The translations under genes were made by a program, and so were the position numbers. DNA of 64,000 bases from contig NZ_JOBF01000033.1 of assembly GCF_000718635.1 (NCBI RefSeq), forward strand, positions 1 to 64,000. Direction: 5' to 3'. Positions 15,824 through 29,100 of the stretch are shown here, in pieces; position 1 is the stretch's first letter, and every line of letters starts with the position of its first letter. The DNA comes from Streptomyces varsoviensis (GTDB lineage: Bacteria; Actinomycetota; Actinomycetes; Streptomycetales; Streptomycetaceae). Under the pieces are notes generated by a model that worked only from the letters and a program-made list of their open reading frames with translations, had not been told where the DNA came from and searched no databases.

Positions 15824-18800
15824 TGTTGGTCAAGGTCGGCGCGGAGCGCCACCGCATGCTGGTGACCGTCCATCACCTCGTGGTGGACGGCTGGTCGTTG
15901 CCGGTCATGTTCCGTGAGTTGTGGGCATGCTACGCGGCAGGCGGCAGCGGCCGTGAACTGCCTGCCGCCGCCCAGCATCGCGAGCATGCGGCGTGGTTCG
16001 CGCGGCAGGACGTGGCGGCGGCGGGCGAGGCGTGGCGGGCCGCGCTCGCCGGGGCGGAGGAGCCCACGCTCGTGGCCCCGGCCGCTGCCACGGGGCGGCC
16101 GGACGCGCCGGGCCGGGTGACGGCCCAGTCGGACCGCGAGCTGGCGGCCGCGCTGACCGCGCTCGCTCGGGACCACGGCGTGACGCTGAACACGGTGGTG
16201 CAGGCCGCTTGGGCCGTGGTGGTCGGCCAGTTGGCGGGCCGCAGTGATGTGGTATTCGGGGCGACGGTGGCGGGGCGGCCCGCTGACCTGCCAGGTATGG
16301 CGGAGATGCTGGGGCTGTTCATCAACACCGTGCCGGTGCGGGTGGTGCTGGAGCCGGGGCGGACCGTCGCCGAGACGCTTGCCGGGCTTCAGGCGCAGCA
16401 GTCGGCCCTCCTCGACCATCAGCACCTGGGCCTGAGCGCCATCCAGCGACTTGCCGGACCCGGCGCAACTTTCGACACCTTGCTCGCCTTCGAGAACTAC
16501 CCGGGCGCTCTGACCGACTCGCCGCCCCTCGACGGGCTGACGCTGACGGACGCCAAAGTGCGCGGGTCGACCAACTTCGCGGTGGCGCTCGGCGTCATTC
16601 CGGGCGACGTGCTGCGGCTGCACCTCGACTACCAGCCGGATCGTGTTGACCGGTCGCAAGCCGCGCGCATGGGCGGTCGGCTGCTGCGGGTGCTGGGACA
16701 GATCGCGGCGGACCCGCGGACCCGGATCGGCGACCTCGATGTGCTCGACGAGGCCGAGCGCACGCAGGTCGTCGAGCGGTGGAACGACACCGGGCTCCAG
16801 GTCTCGGCGCGCACGGTCCTCGACCTCTACGCGCAGTGGCCGCAACGCTCGCCGCACGCGCCGGCGGTGCGATGCGGCCCCGAAGAGCTGACATACGGGG
16901 AGCTGGAGGGGCGGGCGAACCGGCTGGCGCGGTACCTGACCAGGCTGGGTGTGGGGCGGGAGTCGCGGGTGGGGCTGTGCCTGCCGCGCGGGGTGGACAT
17001 GATCGTAGGGCTGCTGGCGGTGTGGAAGGCGGGCGGCGCGTACGTGCCGCTCGACCCGGAGTACCCGCCGGATCGGCTCGCCTACATGGTCGCCGACAGC
17101 GGCGCGACGGTCGTCCTGGCGACCGTGGAGAGCGCGCCCTTGGTGTCGGACAGCGCGGCACGCGTCGTGGCGCTGGACGGGCAGCCCGAATCCGACGAAA
17201 TCGACGCCCAGTCAAATACGCAACTGAACACGGTGGTTGACCCGCACCAGTTGGCATATGTGATCTATACGTCCGGTTCGACGGGGCGCCCGAAAGGCGT
17301 GGCTGTCGCGCACGGGGGCGTGGCGAACCTCGCCCAAGCCATGCGGCCCGTGCTGGGCGTGACCGAGGGCGTGACGGCGCTTCAGTTCGCGTCCTTCAGC
17401 TTCGACGCCGCCGTCCTGGACGTGGCGGTCACCCTCGGGGCCGGGGGCACGCTGGCGATCGCTTCGAGCGACGAGCGCACCGAGCCGGAAGCGCTCGCCC
17501 GGACGATCCACGCCGCCGGCGTGAAGGTGGCGAGCGTCGTCCCCTCGCTCCTGGGCGTGCTGGACCCGGCCGCCGTCTCCGGCGTCGAGAACTGGGTGGT
17601 GGGCGCGGAGCGGGTGACCGCGGACCTGGCCGCGCGGTGGCGCGCCGCGTCGCGGGTGTGGGTCGCGTACGGGCCGACCGAGGCGAGCGTGATCACGACA
17701 TCGGCCCTGGTGGCGGAGGGCATCGGCGCGCAGGACGCGCCGCCGGCGGTCGGCCGCCCCATCGGCAACGTCCAGGTTTTCGTCCTGGACGGCTTCCTGC
17801 GCCCGGTGCCCCCCGGGGTGATGGGCGAGCTGTACGTGGCCGGGGCCGGGCTGGCGCGCGGTTACGTGGGCCGGCCGGGGCTGACGGCGGAGCGGTTCGT
17901 CGCCTCGCCCTTCGTGCCCGGTGTGCGGATGTACCGCTCGGGCGACCTGGCGCGGTGGACGGCCGACGGACAGGCCGAGTTCCTCGGCCGGGCCGACGAG
18001 CAGGTCAAGATCCGCGGCTTCCGCGTCGAACCCGGCGAGATCGAAGCGGTCCTGACGGCCCATCCGGAAGTCGCGCGCGCCGCGGTGGTCGTACGCGAGG
18101 ACCGGCCCGGCGAACAGCGGCTGGTCGGCTATGTCGTGCCCGAGGGGCCGGACGTCGACGTGCGGCCGCTGAGCGAGTACGCGGCCGGGGCGCTGCCCGA
18201 GTACATGGTGCCGAGCGCCCTCATGGTCCTGGACTCCCTGCCGCTCACCGTGAACGGCAAGCTCGACAGGGCCGCCCTGCCCGCCCCCGAGACCACGGCG
18301 ATGGACGGCAGGGCGCCCGAGACGGCGGTCGAAGCGGTGCTGTGCGGACTGTTCGCCGAGGTGCTGGGCCTGGAGCGGGTGGGCGCCGACGACAGCTTCT
18401 TCGGCCTCGGCGGCGACTCGATCATGTCGATGCTGCTGGTCTCGCACGCCCGGCGCGCGGGCCTGCTGATCACGAGCCGGCAGATCTTCGAGCAGCGGAC
18501 CCCGGCGGGGCTGGCGACGGTGGCCGTGGCGGCCGGCGACGTGGACCTCCGCGACGAGGTGCCCGGCATCGGCGAAGTGCCGCTGACGCCCGTCATGCAT
18601 GAGCTGCTGGACCGGGTCGGCCCGGAGCGCGTAGCCCAAGTCATCCAACAGGCAGCGGTGTTGACCCCGGCTGACATGGATTTCGCAGCCCTGAAGCATG
18701 CCGTGCAAGCCGTGATGGGGCGTCACGACCTGCTGCGCGCCCGACTGGAGACGTCGCCGTACCGCCAGTTGGTGGTGCCGGAGGCGGCGGTTTCCGTCGA

Positions 18801-20163
18801 CGGGCTCGTACGACGGGTGGACGCGTCGCCGAAGGCGGGACGGCCAGGGCCGCTCGACGAGGGGGAGTGGGCTGATCTGCTCGGCGAGCAGGTGCGGGAG
18901 GCCGCGCGGCGGCTGGATCCGTCCGCCGGAGTGATGGTGCAGGCGGTGTGGCTGGACGCCGGGCCGGGGGAGCGGGGCCGGCTGCTGGTGGTCGCGGAGC
19001 ACCTGGTGGTGGACACGGTGTCCTGGCAGGTCCTGCTGCCCGACCTGGCGGAGGCGTACGAAGAGTCGGCGGACGGCCGCCGCCCCGCGCCGGCTCCCGT
19101 TCCGGTGTCGTTCCGGCGGTGGGCCCGCGACCTGTCGGCGGAGGCGGGCGACGCGGGCCGGGTGGCCGAGCTGCCGGACTGGTGCGACCTGCTGCGCGGC
19201 GCGGACACGCCGCTGACGGACGTGCCCGTGGACCCGGACCGCGATGTCGAGGCGACCGTGCGGCGCGTCGCGGTGACGCTCCCCGTCGATGTCGCTTCCG
19301 CCGTGCTGGCAGGCGTCCCGGTCGCGTTCCACGCCGGGATCGATGACGTGCTGCTGGCCGGGCTGGCGGTCGCGGTGGGCGAGTGGCGGGGCCGCCAGGC
19401 GGAGGGTGGCTTCCTGGTCGACGTGGAAGGGCACGGGCGGACGTCGGAGGCGGACCTGTCGCGGACGGTGGGCTGGTTCACCGGCATCCGGCCGGTGCGG
19501 CTGGACGCCGGGCAGGTCGACACGGCCGAGCTACGGGCAGGGGGCGCGGTCGCCGGTCGGGTGCTCAAGCGCGTAAAGGAGCAGATACGTGCCGTGCCCG
19601 GGGACGGCCGTGGGTACGGCATGCTGCGCCACCTCAACCCCGAGACCGCGCCCGTACTGGCCGACCTGCCGTCGGCGCAGATCGGGTTCAACTACCTCGG
19701 CCGGATCGCCGGCCGCGAGGGCGACTGGCAGCCGCTCCTGGCGACCGAACTCGACGGCAGCGTTGCCGGGGAGTTCCCTGTGATGCATGCCCTGGAAGCG
19801 CTGGGAGCGGTACGCGACACCGCCGACGGCCCGGAGCTGACGCTCACTCTGGCCTGGCCGGAACGGGTGCTGGAGGCGGACGCCGTAAGGCAGTTGCTGA
19901 CTGGCTGGGCGGCAGCGCTGAGCGGCCTGGCCGCGCACGTGGAGCGTACCGGGAGCGGCGGACACACGCCGTCCGACTTCCCCCTCGTGGACCTCACACA
20001 GCGTCAGGTGGAGGAACTGGAGGCGCGGGCCCCCGGGCTGGTCGAGGTGCTGCCGGTCTCGCCCCTGCAAGAGGGGCTGCTCGCGGGTGGGCTTCCGGGT
20101 GGTGCCGGGGCTGGGGCGGCCGGTGCAGACGGTGGTCCGGGACGCGGTGGTGCCGTGGCGTGA
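15634..20163 (+). CDS. NRPS module 2 (C2 remainder, A2, PCP2, E2) and start of C3
   Basis: This continues NRPS-A after the frame break near 15630; the ATG at its left edge is not a real start. Domains by residue: C2 (1-370) with HHLVVDGWS at about 79; A2 (about 392-880); PCP2 with [10 protein letters not shown] at about 925; E2 (about 975-1440) ending in the usual [11 protein letters not shown] linker; then the first residues of C3 (SPLQEGLL). A second junction near 20079-20083, at the same place in C3, shifts the frame again. A2 pocket code by eye: D-A-L-S-V-G-A-V-I-K. In E2 the first His of HHxxxD is Glu ([10 protein letters not shown]), but the second, catalytic His remains. Residue 2 is therefore predicted to be D-configured. 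Confidence 0.85.
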   Translation: MGFRVVPGLGRPVQTVVRDAVVPWREEDVSGLGAEAAWAESERWGAEERAHRFDLGEPPLLRVMLVKVGAERHRMLVTVHHLVVDGWSLPVMFRELWACYAAGGSGRELPAAAQHREHAAWFARQDVAAAGEAWRAALAGAEEPTLVAPAAATGRPDAPGRVTAQSDRELAAALTALARDHGVTLNTVVQAAWAVVVGQLAGRSDVVFGATVAGRPADLPGMAEMLGLFINTVPVRVVLEPGRTVAETLAGLQAQQSALLDHQHLGLSAIQRLAGPGATFDTLLAFENYPGALTDSPPLDGLTLTDAKVRGSTNFAVALGVIPGDVLRLHLDYQPDRVDRSQAARMGGRLLRVLGQIAADPRTRIGDLDVLDEAERTQVVERWNDTGLQVSARTVLDLYAQWPQRSPHAPAVRCGPEELTYGELEGRANRLARYLTRLGVGRESRVGLCLPRGVDMIVGLLAVWKAGGAYVPLDPEYPPDRLAYMVADSGATVVLATVESAPLVSDSAARVVALDGQPESDEIDAQSNTQLNTVVDPHQLAYVIYTSGSTGRPKGVAVAHGGVANLAQAMRPVLGVTEGVTALQFASFSFDAAVLDVAVTLGAGGTLAIASSDERTEPEALARTIHAAGVKVASVVPSLLGVLDPAAVSGVENWVVGAERVTADLAARWRAASRVWVAYGPTEASVITTSALVAEGIGAQDAPPAVGRPIGNVQVFVLDGFLRPVPPGVMGELYVAGAGLARGYVGRPGLTAERFVASPFVPGVRMYRSGDLARWTADGQAEFLGRADEQVKIRGFRVEPGEIEAVLTAHPEVARAAVVVREDRPGEQRLVGYVVPEGPDVDVRPLSEYAAGALPEYMVPSALMVLDSLPLTVNGKLDRAALPAPETTAMDGRAPETAVEAVLCGLFAEVLGLERVGADDSFFGLGGDSIMSMLLVSHARRAGLLITSRQIFEQRTPAGLATVAVAAGDVDLRDEVPGIGEVPLTPVMHELLDRVGPERVAQVIQQAAVLTPADMDFAALKHAVQAVMGRHDLLRARLETSPYRQLVVPEAAVSVDGLVRRVDASPKAGRPGPLDEGEWADLLGEQVREAARRLDPSAGVMVQAVWLDAGPGERGRLLVVAEHLVVDTVSWQVLLPDLAEAYEESADGRRPAPAPVPVSFRRWARDLSAEAGDAGRVAELPDWCDLLRGADTPLTDVPVDPDRDVEATVRRVAVTLPVDVASAVLAGVPVAFHAGIDDVLLAGLAVAVGEWRGRQAEGGFLVDVEGHGRTSEADLSRTVGWFTGIRPVRLDAGQVDTAELRAGGAVAGRVLKRVKEQIRAVPGDGRGYGMLRHLNPETAPVLADLPSAQIGFNYLGRIAGREGDWQPLLATELDGSVAGEFPVMHALEALGAVRDTADGPELTLTLAWPERVLEADAVRQLLTGWAAALSGLAAHVERTGSGGHTPSDFPLVDLTQRQVEELEARAPGLVEVLPVSPLQEGLLAGGLPGGAGAGAAGADGGPGRGGAVA

Positions 20164-23100
20164 GGAGGACGTCTCGGGCCTGGGCGCGGAGGCCGCGTGG
20201 GCGGAGTCGGAGCGATGGGGGGCCGAGGAGCGGTCCAGGCGCTTCGACCTCGGCGAACCACCGTTGCTGCGCGTGCTGTTGGCCAAGGTCGGCCCGGACC
20301 GCCACCGCATGATGGTGACACTTCATCACCTCGTGCTGGACGGCTGGTCCCTGCCCATCTTGCTGGACGAGCTGTGGGCGTGCTACGCGGCGAGCGGCAG
20401 CGGTCGCGGGCTGCCTGCCGCCGCCCAGCACCGCGAGCATGTGGCGTGGCTCGCGCGGCAGGACGTGCCGGCGGCGAATGAGGCGTGGCGGGCCGCCCTC
20501 GCGGGGGCGGAGGAGCCCACGCTCGTGGCCCCGGCGGCCGGTACGGGAACGTCGGCCGCCCCGGCGCGCGTGACGACCCTGACGGGACGGGAGCTGGCGG
20601 CCGCGCTCGGCGAGCTGTCCCGCGTGTGCGGGGTCACCTTGAACACGGTGGTGCAGGCCGCTTGGGCCGTGGTGGTCGGCCAGTTGGCGGGCCGCAGTGA
20701 TGTGGTGTTCGGGGCGACGGTGGCCGGGCGGCCCGCTGACCTGCCGGGCATGGCGGAGATGCTGGGGCTGTTCATCAACACCGTGCCGGTGCGGGTGGTG
20801 CTGGAGCCGGGACGGACCGTCGCCGAGACGCTGGCCGGGCTTCAGGCGGAGCAGTCGGCCCTCCTCGACCATCAGCACCTGGGCCTGAGCGCCATCCAGC
20901 GACTTGCCGGGCCCGGCGCGACCTTCGACACCTTGCTCGCCTTCGAGAACTACCCGGGCGACCCCGCCGTGCCCCCGTCCGCTGAAGGGCTGACGCTCAC
21001 GGACACGGAGATCCGCGAATCGACCAACTTTGCCCTCACCCTCAGTGTGAACCCCGCCGACGACCTCGGCCTCTGGCTCGACTACAGGCCCGACCTGCTC
21101 GACGAGGAGAGCGTACGGGCCGTGGCCGCGCGACTGGTGCGCGTGCTGGAACAGATGGCCGCCGACCCCGGGGCCCGGGTGGGCGACATCGACCCCCTCG
21201 ACCCCGAGGAGCGCTCCCGCGTGGTGGGGGAGTGGAACGCCACCGCTCGGCCACTGGAGGCCGCGGGCACGGTGCCGGAACTCTTCGCCGCCTGGGCCCG
21301 CTCGGCCCCGGACGCGGCGGCCGTGCGGTGCGGTGCGGACCTGTTGTCGTACGGAGAGTTGGAAGGTCGGGCGAATCGGCTGGCGCGGTACCTGGCCAGG
21401 CTGGGTGTGGGGCGTGAGTCGCGGGTGGGGCTGTGCCTGCCGCGCGGGGTGGACATGGTCGTGGGGCTGCTGGCGGTGTGGAAGGCGGGCGGCGCGTACG
21501 TGCCGCTCGACCCCGAATACCCGGCGGACCGCCTCTCCTACATGGCCGCCGACAGCGGCGTGTCCGTGGTGGTGGCGACCGCGCGAACGGCCGCCGACGT
21601 GCCGCCCGGGCTGAGGATGCTGCTGCTGGACGAAGCGGCGGAGGCCGTGCGCCTGGAGTCCACAGAGCCTCTGCAACGGCCCATAGGGGACGGCCAATTG
21701 GCGTATGTGATCTATACGTCCGGTTCGACGGGTCGTCCGAAGGGTGTGGCGGTCGCGCACGGCGGTGTGGCGAATCTGGCGCAGGTCATGCGGCCGGTGC
21801 TGGGTGTGGGGGAAGGGGTGACGGCGCTTCAGTTCGCGTCGTTCAGCTTCGACGCGGCCGTGCTGGATGTGGCGGTGACCTTGGGCGGCGGCGGCACCCT
21901 CGCCATCGCGTCGAGTGAGGAGCGTACGGAGCCGGAGGCCCTGGCCCGGATGATCGCGGCGGCCGGCGTGAGCGTGGCGAGCGTCGTCCCGTCGCTGCTG
22001 GGCGTGCTGGACCCGGCCGCCGTGCCGGGCGTACGGAACTGGGTGCTGGGCGCGGAGCGGCTGACCTCGGATCTGGCGGCGCGGTGGCGGGCCGGGGCGC
22101 AGGTCTGGAACACGTACGGCCCGACCGAGGCCACCGTGATCACCACGGCCACGCCGCTGGCGGAGGGCATCGGTGCGCAGGACGCGCCGCCCGCCATCGG
22201 GAGCCCCATCGGCAACGCCCAGGTTTACGTCCTCGACGAGTTCCTGCGGCCGGTACCCGTGGGAGTGACGGGAGAGCTGTACGTAGCCGGGGCCGGGCTC
22301 GCGCGCGGCTATGTGGGGCGCGCGGACCTGACGGCGGATCGGTTCGTGGCGTGCCCCTTCATCGCGGGTGCGCGGATGTACCGCTCGGGCGACCTGGCAC
22401 GGTGGACGGCTGACGGGCTGTTGGAGTTCGCGGGGCGCGCCGACGAGCAGGTCAAGATCCGGGGCTTCCGCGTCGAGCCGGGCGAGGTGGAGTCCGTACT
22501 GGCCTCCCACCCCGGCGTGGCCCAGGCGGCCGTGGTACTCCGTGAGGACCGGCCGGGCGAACGGCAGTTGATCGCGTACGCCGTCCCTGTCGCTGCTTCC
22601 TCTCGGTCTCCGTATCCGACTTCCGCAGGCGACGCCACCGTCTCTGACGGCGTGTCCGGCCGGGCGGCTGTCGGTGTCTACGACTCGGAGGCTGACGGTG
22701 TGCCCGGTCCGGAGGCTGACGACGCGTCCGGTTCGGGGGTTGACCGCGTGTCCGGCCCGGAGGCTGACGACGCGTCCGGTCCGGGGAGTGGCGGCGTGTC
22801 CGGCCCGGAGTCCGGTGGTTCGCCCGTCGGCTCCTCCGGCAGCGTGCTCGACGGCGCGGCGCTGAGGGAGTTCGCCGGGGCTCGGCTGCCCGACTACATG
22901 GTCCCGGTGGCGGTGGTGCTCCTGGACGCGCTGCCGTTGACCGCCAACGGGAAGCTCGACCGGGCCGCGCTGCCCGCGCCGGACTTCGCCGAGCGGGCAC
23001 CGGGCCGGGCCCCGGTCGGTGCGACGGAGGAACTCCTGTGCGCGCTGTTCGGCGAGGTGCTGGGCATGGACCAGGTCGGGGCCGAGGACAGCTTCTTCAG

Positions 23101-26100
23101 GCTGGGCGGCGACTCCATCATGTCGATGCTGCTGGTGTCGAACGCCCGCCGCGCCGGTCTGCTGATCACGAGCCGGCAGGTCTTCGAGCAGCGGACGCCG
23201 GCCGGGCTGGCGGCGGTCGCCGGGGTGTCCGAGGACGCGGCCGACGGCGCGGAGCCCCGCGACGAGTTGCCCGGCGTCGGCGAAGTGCCGCTGACCCCGG
23301 TGATGCACGAGCTGCTGGACCGGGTCGGCCCGGAAAACGCGGGCCGAGTGGTCCAGTCGAGCGTCCTGGTGACGCCTGCGGACGCCGACTTCGCGGCCTT
23401 GTCGGACGCGGTGCGTGTGGTGATGGGCCGTCACGATGTGTTGCGGGCGCGGTTGGAGGTGGACCCGTACCGGAGGCTGGTGGTCCCGGAGGCGGTCCCC
23501 GGCGACCAGTTCGTACGGCGGGTGGACGCGTCGGCGATGGCGGGGCGGCCGGAGGCCGCATGGCCGGTCCTGCTCGACCAGCAGGTGCGTGCGGCGGCGG
23601 AGCGGTTGGACCCGATGGCGGGCGTGATGGTTCAGGCCGTGTGGCTGGACGCCGGCCCGGGGCGGCAGGGGCGGCTGCTGGTGGTCGCCGATCACCTGGT
23701 GGTGGACACCGTGTCGTGGCAGGTGCTGCTGCCCGACCTGGCCTATGCGTACGGGGAGTTGGCGGCTGAACGGCAGCCGAAGCTCGACCTGGTTCCGGTG
23801 TCGTTCCGGCGGTGGGCCCATGACCTGTCGGCCGAGGCGGCGACCGCCGAACGCGTGGCCGAGCTGGCGGAGTGGTCCGAGCTGCTGCGGGGCGCCGACA
23901 CGTTGCTGACCGATCGGCCCGTGGACCCGAGCCGTGACATCGAGGCGACCGTGCGGCGGGTTTCGGCGACGGTGCCGGCCGAAGCCACTTCGGCCCTGCT
24001 CACCGCTGTTCCGGCCGCGTTCCACGCGGGCATCGACGACGTGCTGCTGGCCGGGCTGGCGGCCGCGGTGCGCGAGTGGCGAGACGGCCGGGCGGAGGGC
24101 GGCGGTGATGCGGAGGGCGGCTGCGATGCGGACAGCGCCCGCGATGCGGACAGCGCCCGCGATGCGGACAGTGGCGGCTTCCTGGTGGACGTGGAGGGGC
24201 ACGGGCGCACGTCGGAGGCGGACCTGTCGCGGACGGTGGGCTGGTTCACCAACGTCCGGCCGGTGCGGCTGGACGCGGGGCAGGTCGACGCGGCCGAGGT
24301 ACGGTCGGGTGGCGCCGCTGCCGGTCGGGTGCTCAAGCGCGTAAAGGAGCAGGTGCGCGCGGTGCCCGGGGACGGGCTGGGCTACGGCATGCTGCGCCGC
24401 CTCAATGCCGAGACCGCGCCCGTACTGGCCGACCTGCCGTCGGCGCAGATCGGGTTCAACTACCTGGGAAGGGTCTCCACCGCCGAGGGGGTGACGCCCG
24501 GCCCGGACGCGGCCGTCGCCGACTGGACCGTGACCGGCGAGACCGATCCGGGCAGGCTCGGACCTGACGGAGCCGCGTACGGTCGGGGCCCGACAGCGTA
24601 CGGTCATGGCCCAGAGGCGTACGGCCATAATCTCGCCGCGTACGGTCAGGGCGGCCCAGACGCGAACGGTCATAGCCCCGCCGCGTACGGTCAGGACCCA
24701 AACGCGTACGGACATAGCCCGGACGCGTACGGTCAGGACCCCGCCGCGGAGCTGCCCGTTATGCACGCCCTGGAGATCCTGGGCCTGGTGCGCGACGTGG
24801 CCGGGGGCTCGGGACCGGAGCTGACGCTCACCCTCTCCTGGCCGGAGCGGCTGCTGGACGAGGGGGCGGCGCGGGCGCTGCTCGACGGCTGGGCGGCGAT
24901 GCTGACCGGTCTCGCCGCGCACGTGACCGTCCCCGCTACCGCCGATGCCCCCGCCGTCGGTGGCTACTCGCCCTCGGACTTCCCCCTTGTCGACCTGTCG
25001 CAGGAGAGCGTGGAGGAGTTGGAGGCGGCGGTGCCGGGGCTGGTGGACATATGGCCGCTGTCGCCCCTGCAAGAAGGGCTGCTCTTCCACTCCGCCTTCG
25101 ACGACGACGGGACGGACGTGTACGGCGGGCAGCGGGCCCTCGCCCTGGAGGGGCCGCTGGACGTCGGGCGGCTACGGGCGTCCTGGGACGCGGTGTTCAC
25201 CCGGCATCCGGGGCTGCGCGCGAGCTTCCACCAGCTCGCTTCGGGCGAGGCGGTGCAGGCGATCGCGCATGAGGTGGCGGTGCCGTGGCGGGAGGCCGAC
25301 CTGTCGGGTCTGGCCGAGGTGGAGTCGTCGGCGGCGATGGCGCGGCTGACGGCGAGTGAGCTGGCGGAGCGCTTCGATGTGACGACGGCCCCGCTGCTGC
25401 GGCTGCTGCTCGTCCGGACCGGGGAAGAGCGCCACCTGCTTGTCATGACGACACATCACATCATCCTCGACGGCTGGTCGTTGTCGACGATGCTCAACGA
25501 CCTGACGACGGCGTACGCGGCGGGCGGCGACCGTGGCGCGTTGCCTCGGGCGCTGCCCTACCGGGAGTACCTGGCCTGGCTGGGACGCCAGGACGTGGCG
25601 GCGACACGCTCCGCGTGGCAGGCGGAGCTGGCGGGTGCGGACGAGCCGACGCGCGTGGCACCGGCGGACGCGGTGCGGGTGCCGATGCAGCCCGAGCCGG
25701 TGTTCCGGCGGTGCGGCGAAGAGTTGACGCGGGCGCTGACGGGCCTGGCCCGGGAGCACGGCTTGACGGTGGCGACTGTGCTGCGAGGCGCCTGGGCGCT
25801 GGTGCTGGCGCGGCTCGCGGGCCGTTCCGACGTGGTGTTCGGCAGCACGGTGGCGGGGCGCCCGGCGGATCTGCCGGGGGTGCAGTCGGCGATCGGCCTG
25901 TTCATCAACACGCTGCCGGTGCGGGTGGCTCTGACGGCCGGGCAGCCGGTCATCGAGATGCTCGCCGAGTTGCAGGAACGCCAAGTCCGGCTGATGGGGC
26001 ATCAGTACATGGGCCTGGCGGAGATCAACCGCCTCGCCGGCCCCGGCGCGGAGTTCGACACGCTGGTGGTGTACGAGAACTACCCCCGGCCGGCCGAACA

Positions 26101-29100
26101 GCCTGGCGGCCCCGGCACTTTGACCATGCGTCCCACCGGCCGTCCGCAGGACGCCAGCCACTATCCACTGGCGCTCATCGCCAACCCCGGGGACCGGCTG
26201 GAAGTCCAGCTCGACTACCGGCCGGACGTATACGACCGGCCCACCGCAGAAGCGATCGCCGATCGGCTGATGCGGGTGCTGGAGCAACTTGCCGCCGACC
26301 CGTCGGCCCCAGTGGCCCGTATCGACCTGCTGGCCCCCGCGGAACGCGAGCTGCTGGCGGGTTGGAACGCCACCACGCGTCCGCGGGCGGCGCGGACGGT
26401 GCTGGATCTCTTCGCCGCCTGGGCCGCCGCGACCCCGGATGCCGTCGCCGTGCGCTGCGGCTCCGAAGCGCTGTCGTATGGAGAGTTGGAAGGTCGGGCG
26501 AATCGACTGGCGCGCTATCTCTTCCGGCTGGGTGTGGGGCGGGAGTCGCGGGTGGGCCTGTGCCTGCCGCGTGGCGTCGAGATGATCGTGGGGCTGCTGG
26601 CGGTGTGGAAGGCGGGCGGGGCGTACGTACCGCTCGACCCGGAGTATCCGGCGGACCGGCTCGCCTACATGGTCAGGGACAGCGGAGCCTCGGTCGTCCT
26701 GACGACCGCCGAGACGGCCGGCGCGGTGGTGGAGGGCGCCGCCCGGAGCGTAGTCGTGCTGGGGGAGGTGGCGGAGGCCATCGAGGCGGAGTCGGCAGAC
26801 CCCTTCCAATGCGCGCTCGAAGCAGACCAGTTGGCGTATGTGATCTATACGTCCGGTTCGACGGGCCGCCCGAAGGGCGTGGCGGTCGCGCATGGTGGTG
26901 TGGCGAACCTGGCGGAGGTCATGCGGCCGGTACTCGGGGTGGGCGAAGGGGTGACGGCCCTTCAGTTCGCGTCCTTCAGTTTCGACGCGGCCGTGCTGGA
27001 TGTGGCGGTGACCTTGGGCAGCGGCGGGACGCTGGCGATCGCGTCGAGTGAGGAGCGTACGGAGCCGGAGGCCCTGGCCCGGATGATCGAGGCGGCCGGC
27101 GTGAGCGTGGCGAGTGTCGTCCCGTCGCTGCTGAGCGTCCTCGATCCGGCTGCCGTGCCGGGCGTACGGAACTGGGTGCTGGGCGCGGAGCGGCTGACGG
27201 CGGATCTGGCGGCGCGGTGGCGGGCCGGTGCCCAGGTGTGGAACACGTACGGTCCGACCGAGGCGACGGTGATCACGACGGCGACGCCGCTGGCTGCCGG
27301 TATCGGTGCGCAGGACGCGCCCCCGCCCGTGGGGCGTCCGCTCGGGAACGTTCAGACGTATGTGCTGGATGATTTTCTGTGGCCGGTGCCGCCTGGTGTG
27401 ACGGGTGAGCTGTACGTGGCCGGGGCCGGGCTGGCGCGCGGCTATGTGGGTCGTGCGGGGCTGACGGCGGAGCGGTTCGTGGCCTGCCCCTTTGTGCCCG
27501 GGGCGCGGATGTATCGCTCGGGTGACCTGGCTCGGTGGACGGTCGGCGGGTTGTTGGAGTTCGCGGGGCGGGCGGATGAGCAGGTCAAGATTAGGGGGTT
27601 CCGGGTCGAGCCGGGTGAGGTGGAGTCGGTCCTGGCGGCTCATCCGGATGTGGCCCAGGCAGCAGTCGTCGTACGCGAGGACCGGCCGGGGGAGAAACGG
27701 CTGATCGGCTACGTGGTGGCCCGTACCAACGGCGACGGGCCCGCCGCCGACGCCCATCTCGCGCCCGATGGCGGCCACGCTCGGAGCGGCGAGCACGCGC
27801 CCGAGCCCCCGCCGTCGCCCCAGACGCTCGCGTCGTGGCCGGCGGTCTTGCGGGAGCACGTCGCCGGTTCCGTGCCGGAGTACATGGTTCCGGCGGCCGT
27901 GGTGGTCCTGGACGCCCTGCCGCTCACCGTGAACGGAAAGCTGGACAAGACCGCGCTCCCCGCCCCGGACTTCGGCGAGCGGGCGACGGGCCGCGCCCCC
28001 GCCGGAGCGGCCGAAGAGCTGCTGTGCGCGCTGTTCGCCGAAGTGCTCGGGCTGGAGCGGGTGAGCGCCGAGGACAGCTTCTTCGAGCTGGGCGGCGACT
28101 CCATCATGTCGATGCAGCTCGCGTCGCGGGCGCGGCGCTCCGGATGGGTGGTGACCCCGCGCCAGGTCTTCGAGGAGAAGACCGTGGAGCGGCTGGCGCA
28201 GGTCGCGGAACCGGTCCGAGGGGCCGCGGACGAACCGGGCGATGTCGGCGTGGGCGAGGTGCCCTGGACGCCCGCGATGCGGGCGCTCGGCGCGTCGGCC
28301 GCCGGCCCGCGGTTCGCGCAGTGGTCCGTGCTGACCGCCCCTCCGGGGCTGGGCCTCGATGTGCTGGCGGCCGGCGTCGGCGCGCTGGTGGACGCGCACG
28401 ACATGCTGCGAGCGCGCGTGGTACTCGACGGCCCCGAGCCCGCCTTCGTGGTGGCCGAGCCCGGTTCGGTGGACGCGGCAGCACTCGTCGTACGCGTCGA
28501 CGCCGAAGTGGCCTCGGGCCCCGGGGGCGAGGGCGAGGCGTCGGACGCCCGCGTGGGCGGTACGGCCCGACGGGCGACCAAATGGGAATCCGTAGCCGTA
28601 GCCGAGGCCGGGCCCGAGCCCGAGGCCGGGCGTGAGTCCGAGAGCGGGCGCGAGCCCTCCGAGCCCGAGGCCGAGACCGGGCCTGAGCTCGAGACCGGGC
28701 CTGAGCCCGAGACCGGGCCCGAGCCCCCCGAGCCCGAGGCCGAGACCGGGCCTGAGCTCGACGGCGAGGCCACGGCCGCGCCCCTGCCCGCGCCCACGGC
28801 CGAGACGCTGCCCGTGCTCCCGGCCGCGCCCCCGCCCGTACTCATGGGCGAGGCTCTGGACGCGCCCATGGCCGAGCCCCCGCCCGCGCTCGCGACTGAG
28901 CCCCTGCCCGCGCTCGCGGCCGAGCCCCCGCCCGTACTCCCGCCCGTACTCCCAGCCGAGCCCCGACCCGTACTCACGGACGAGGCTCTGGACGCGCTCG
29001 CTGCGGACGCGGCCCGGCGGGCCGTCGAGTGGCTGGACCCGGCCGCCGGGGTGATGGTGCGGGCGGTGTGGCTGGACGCCGGGGCCGGGCGGGCCGGCCG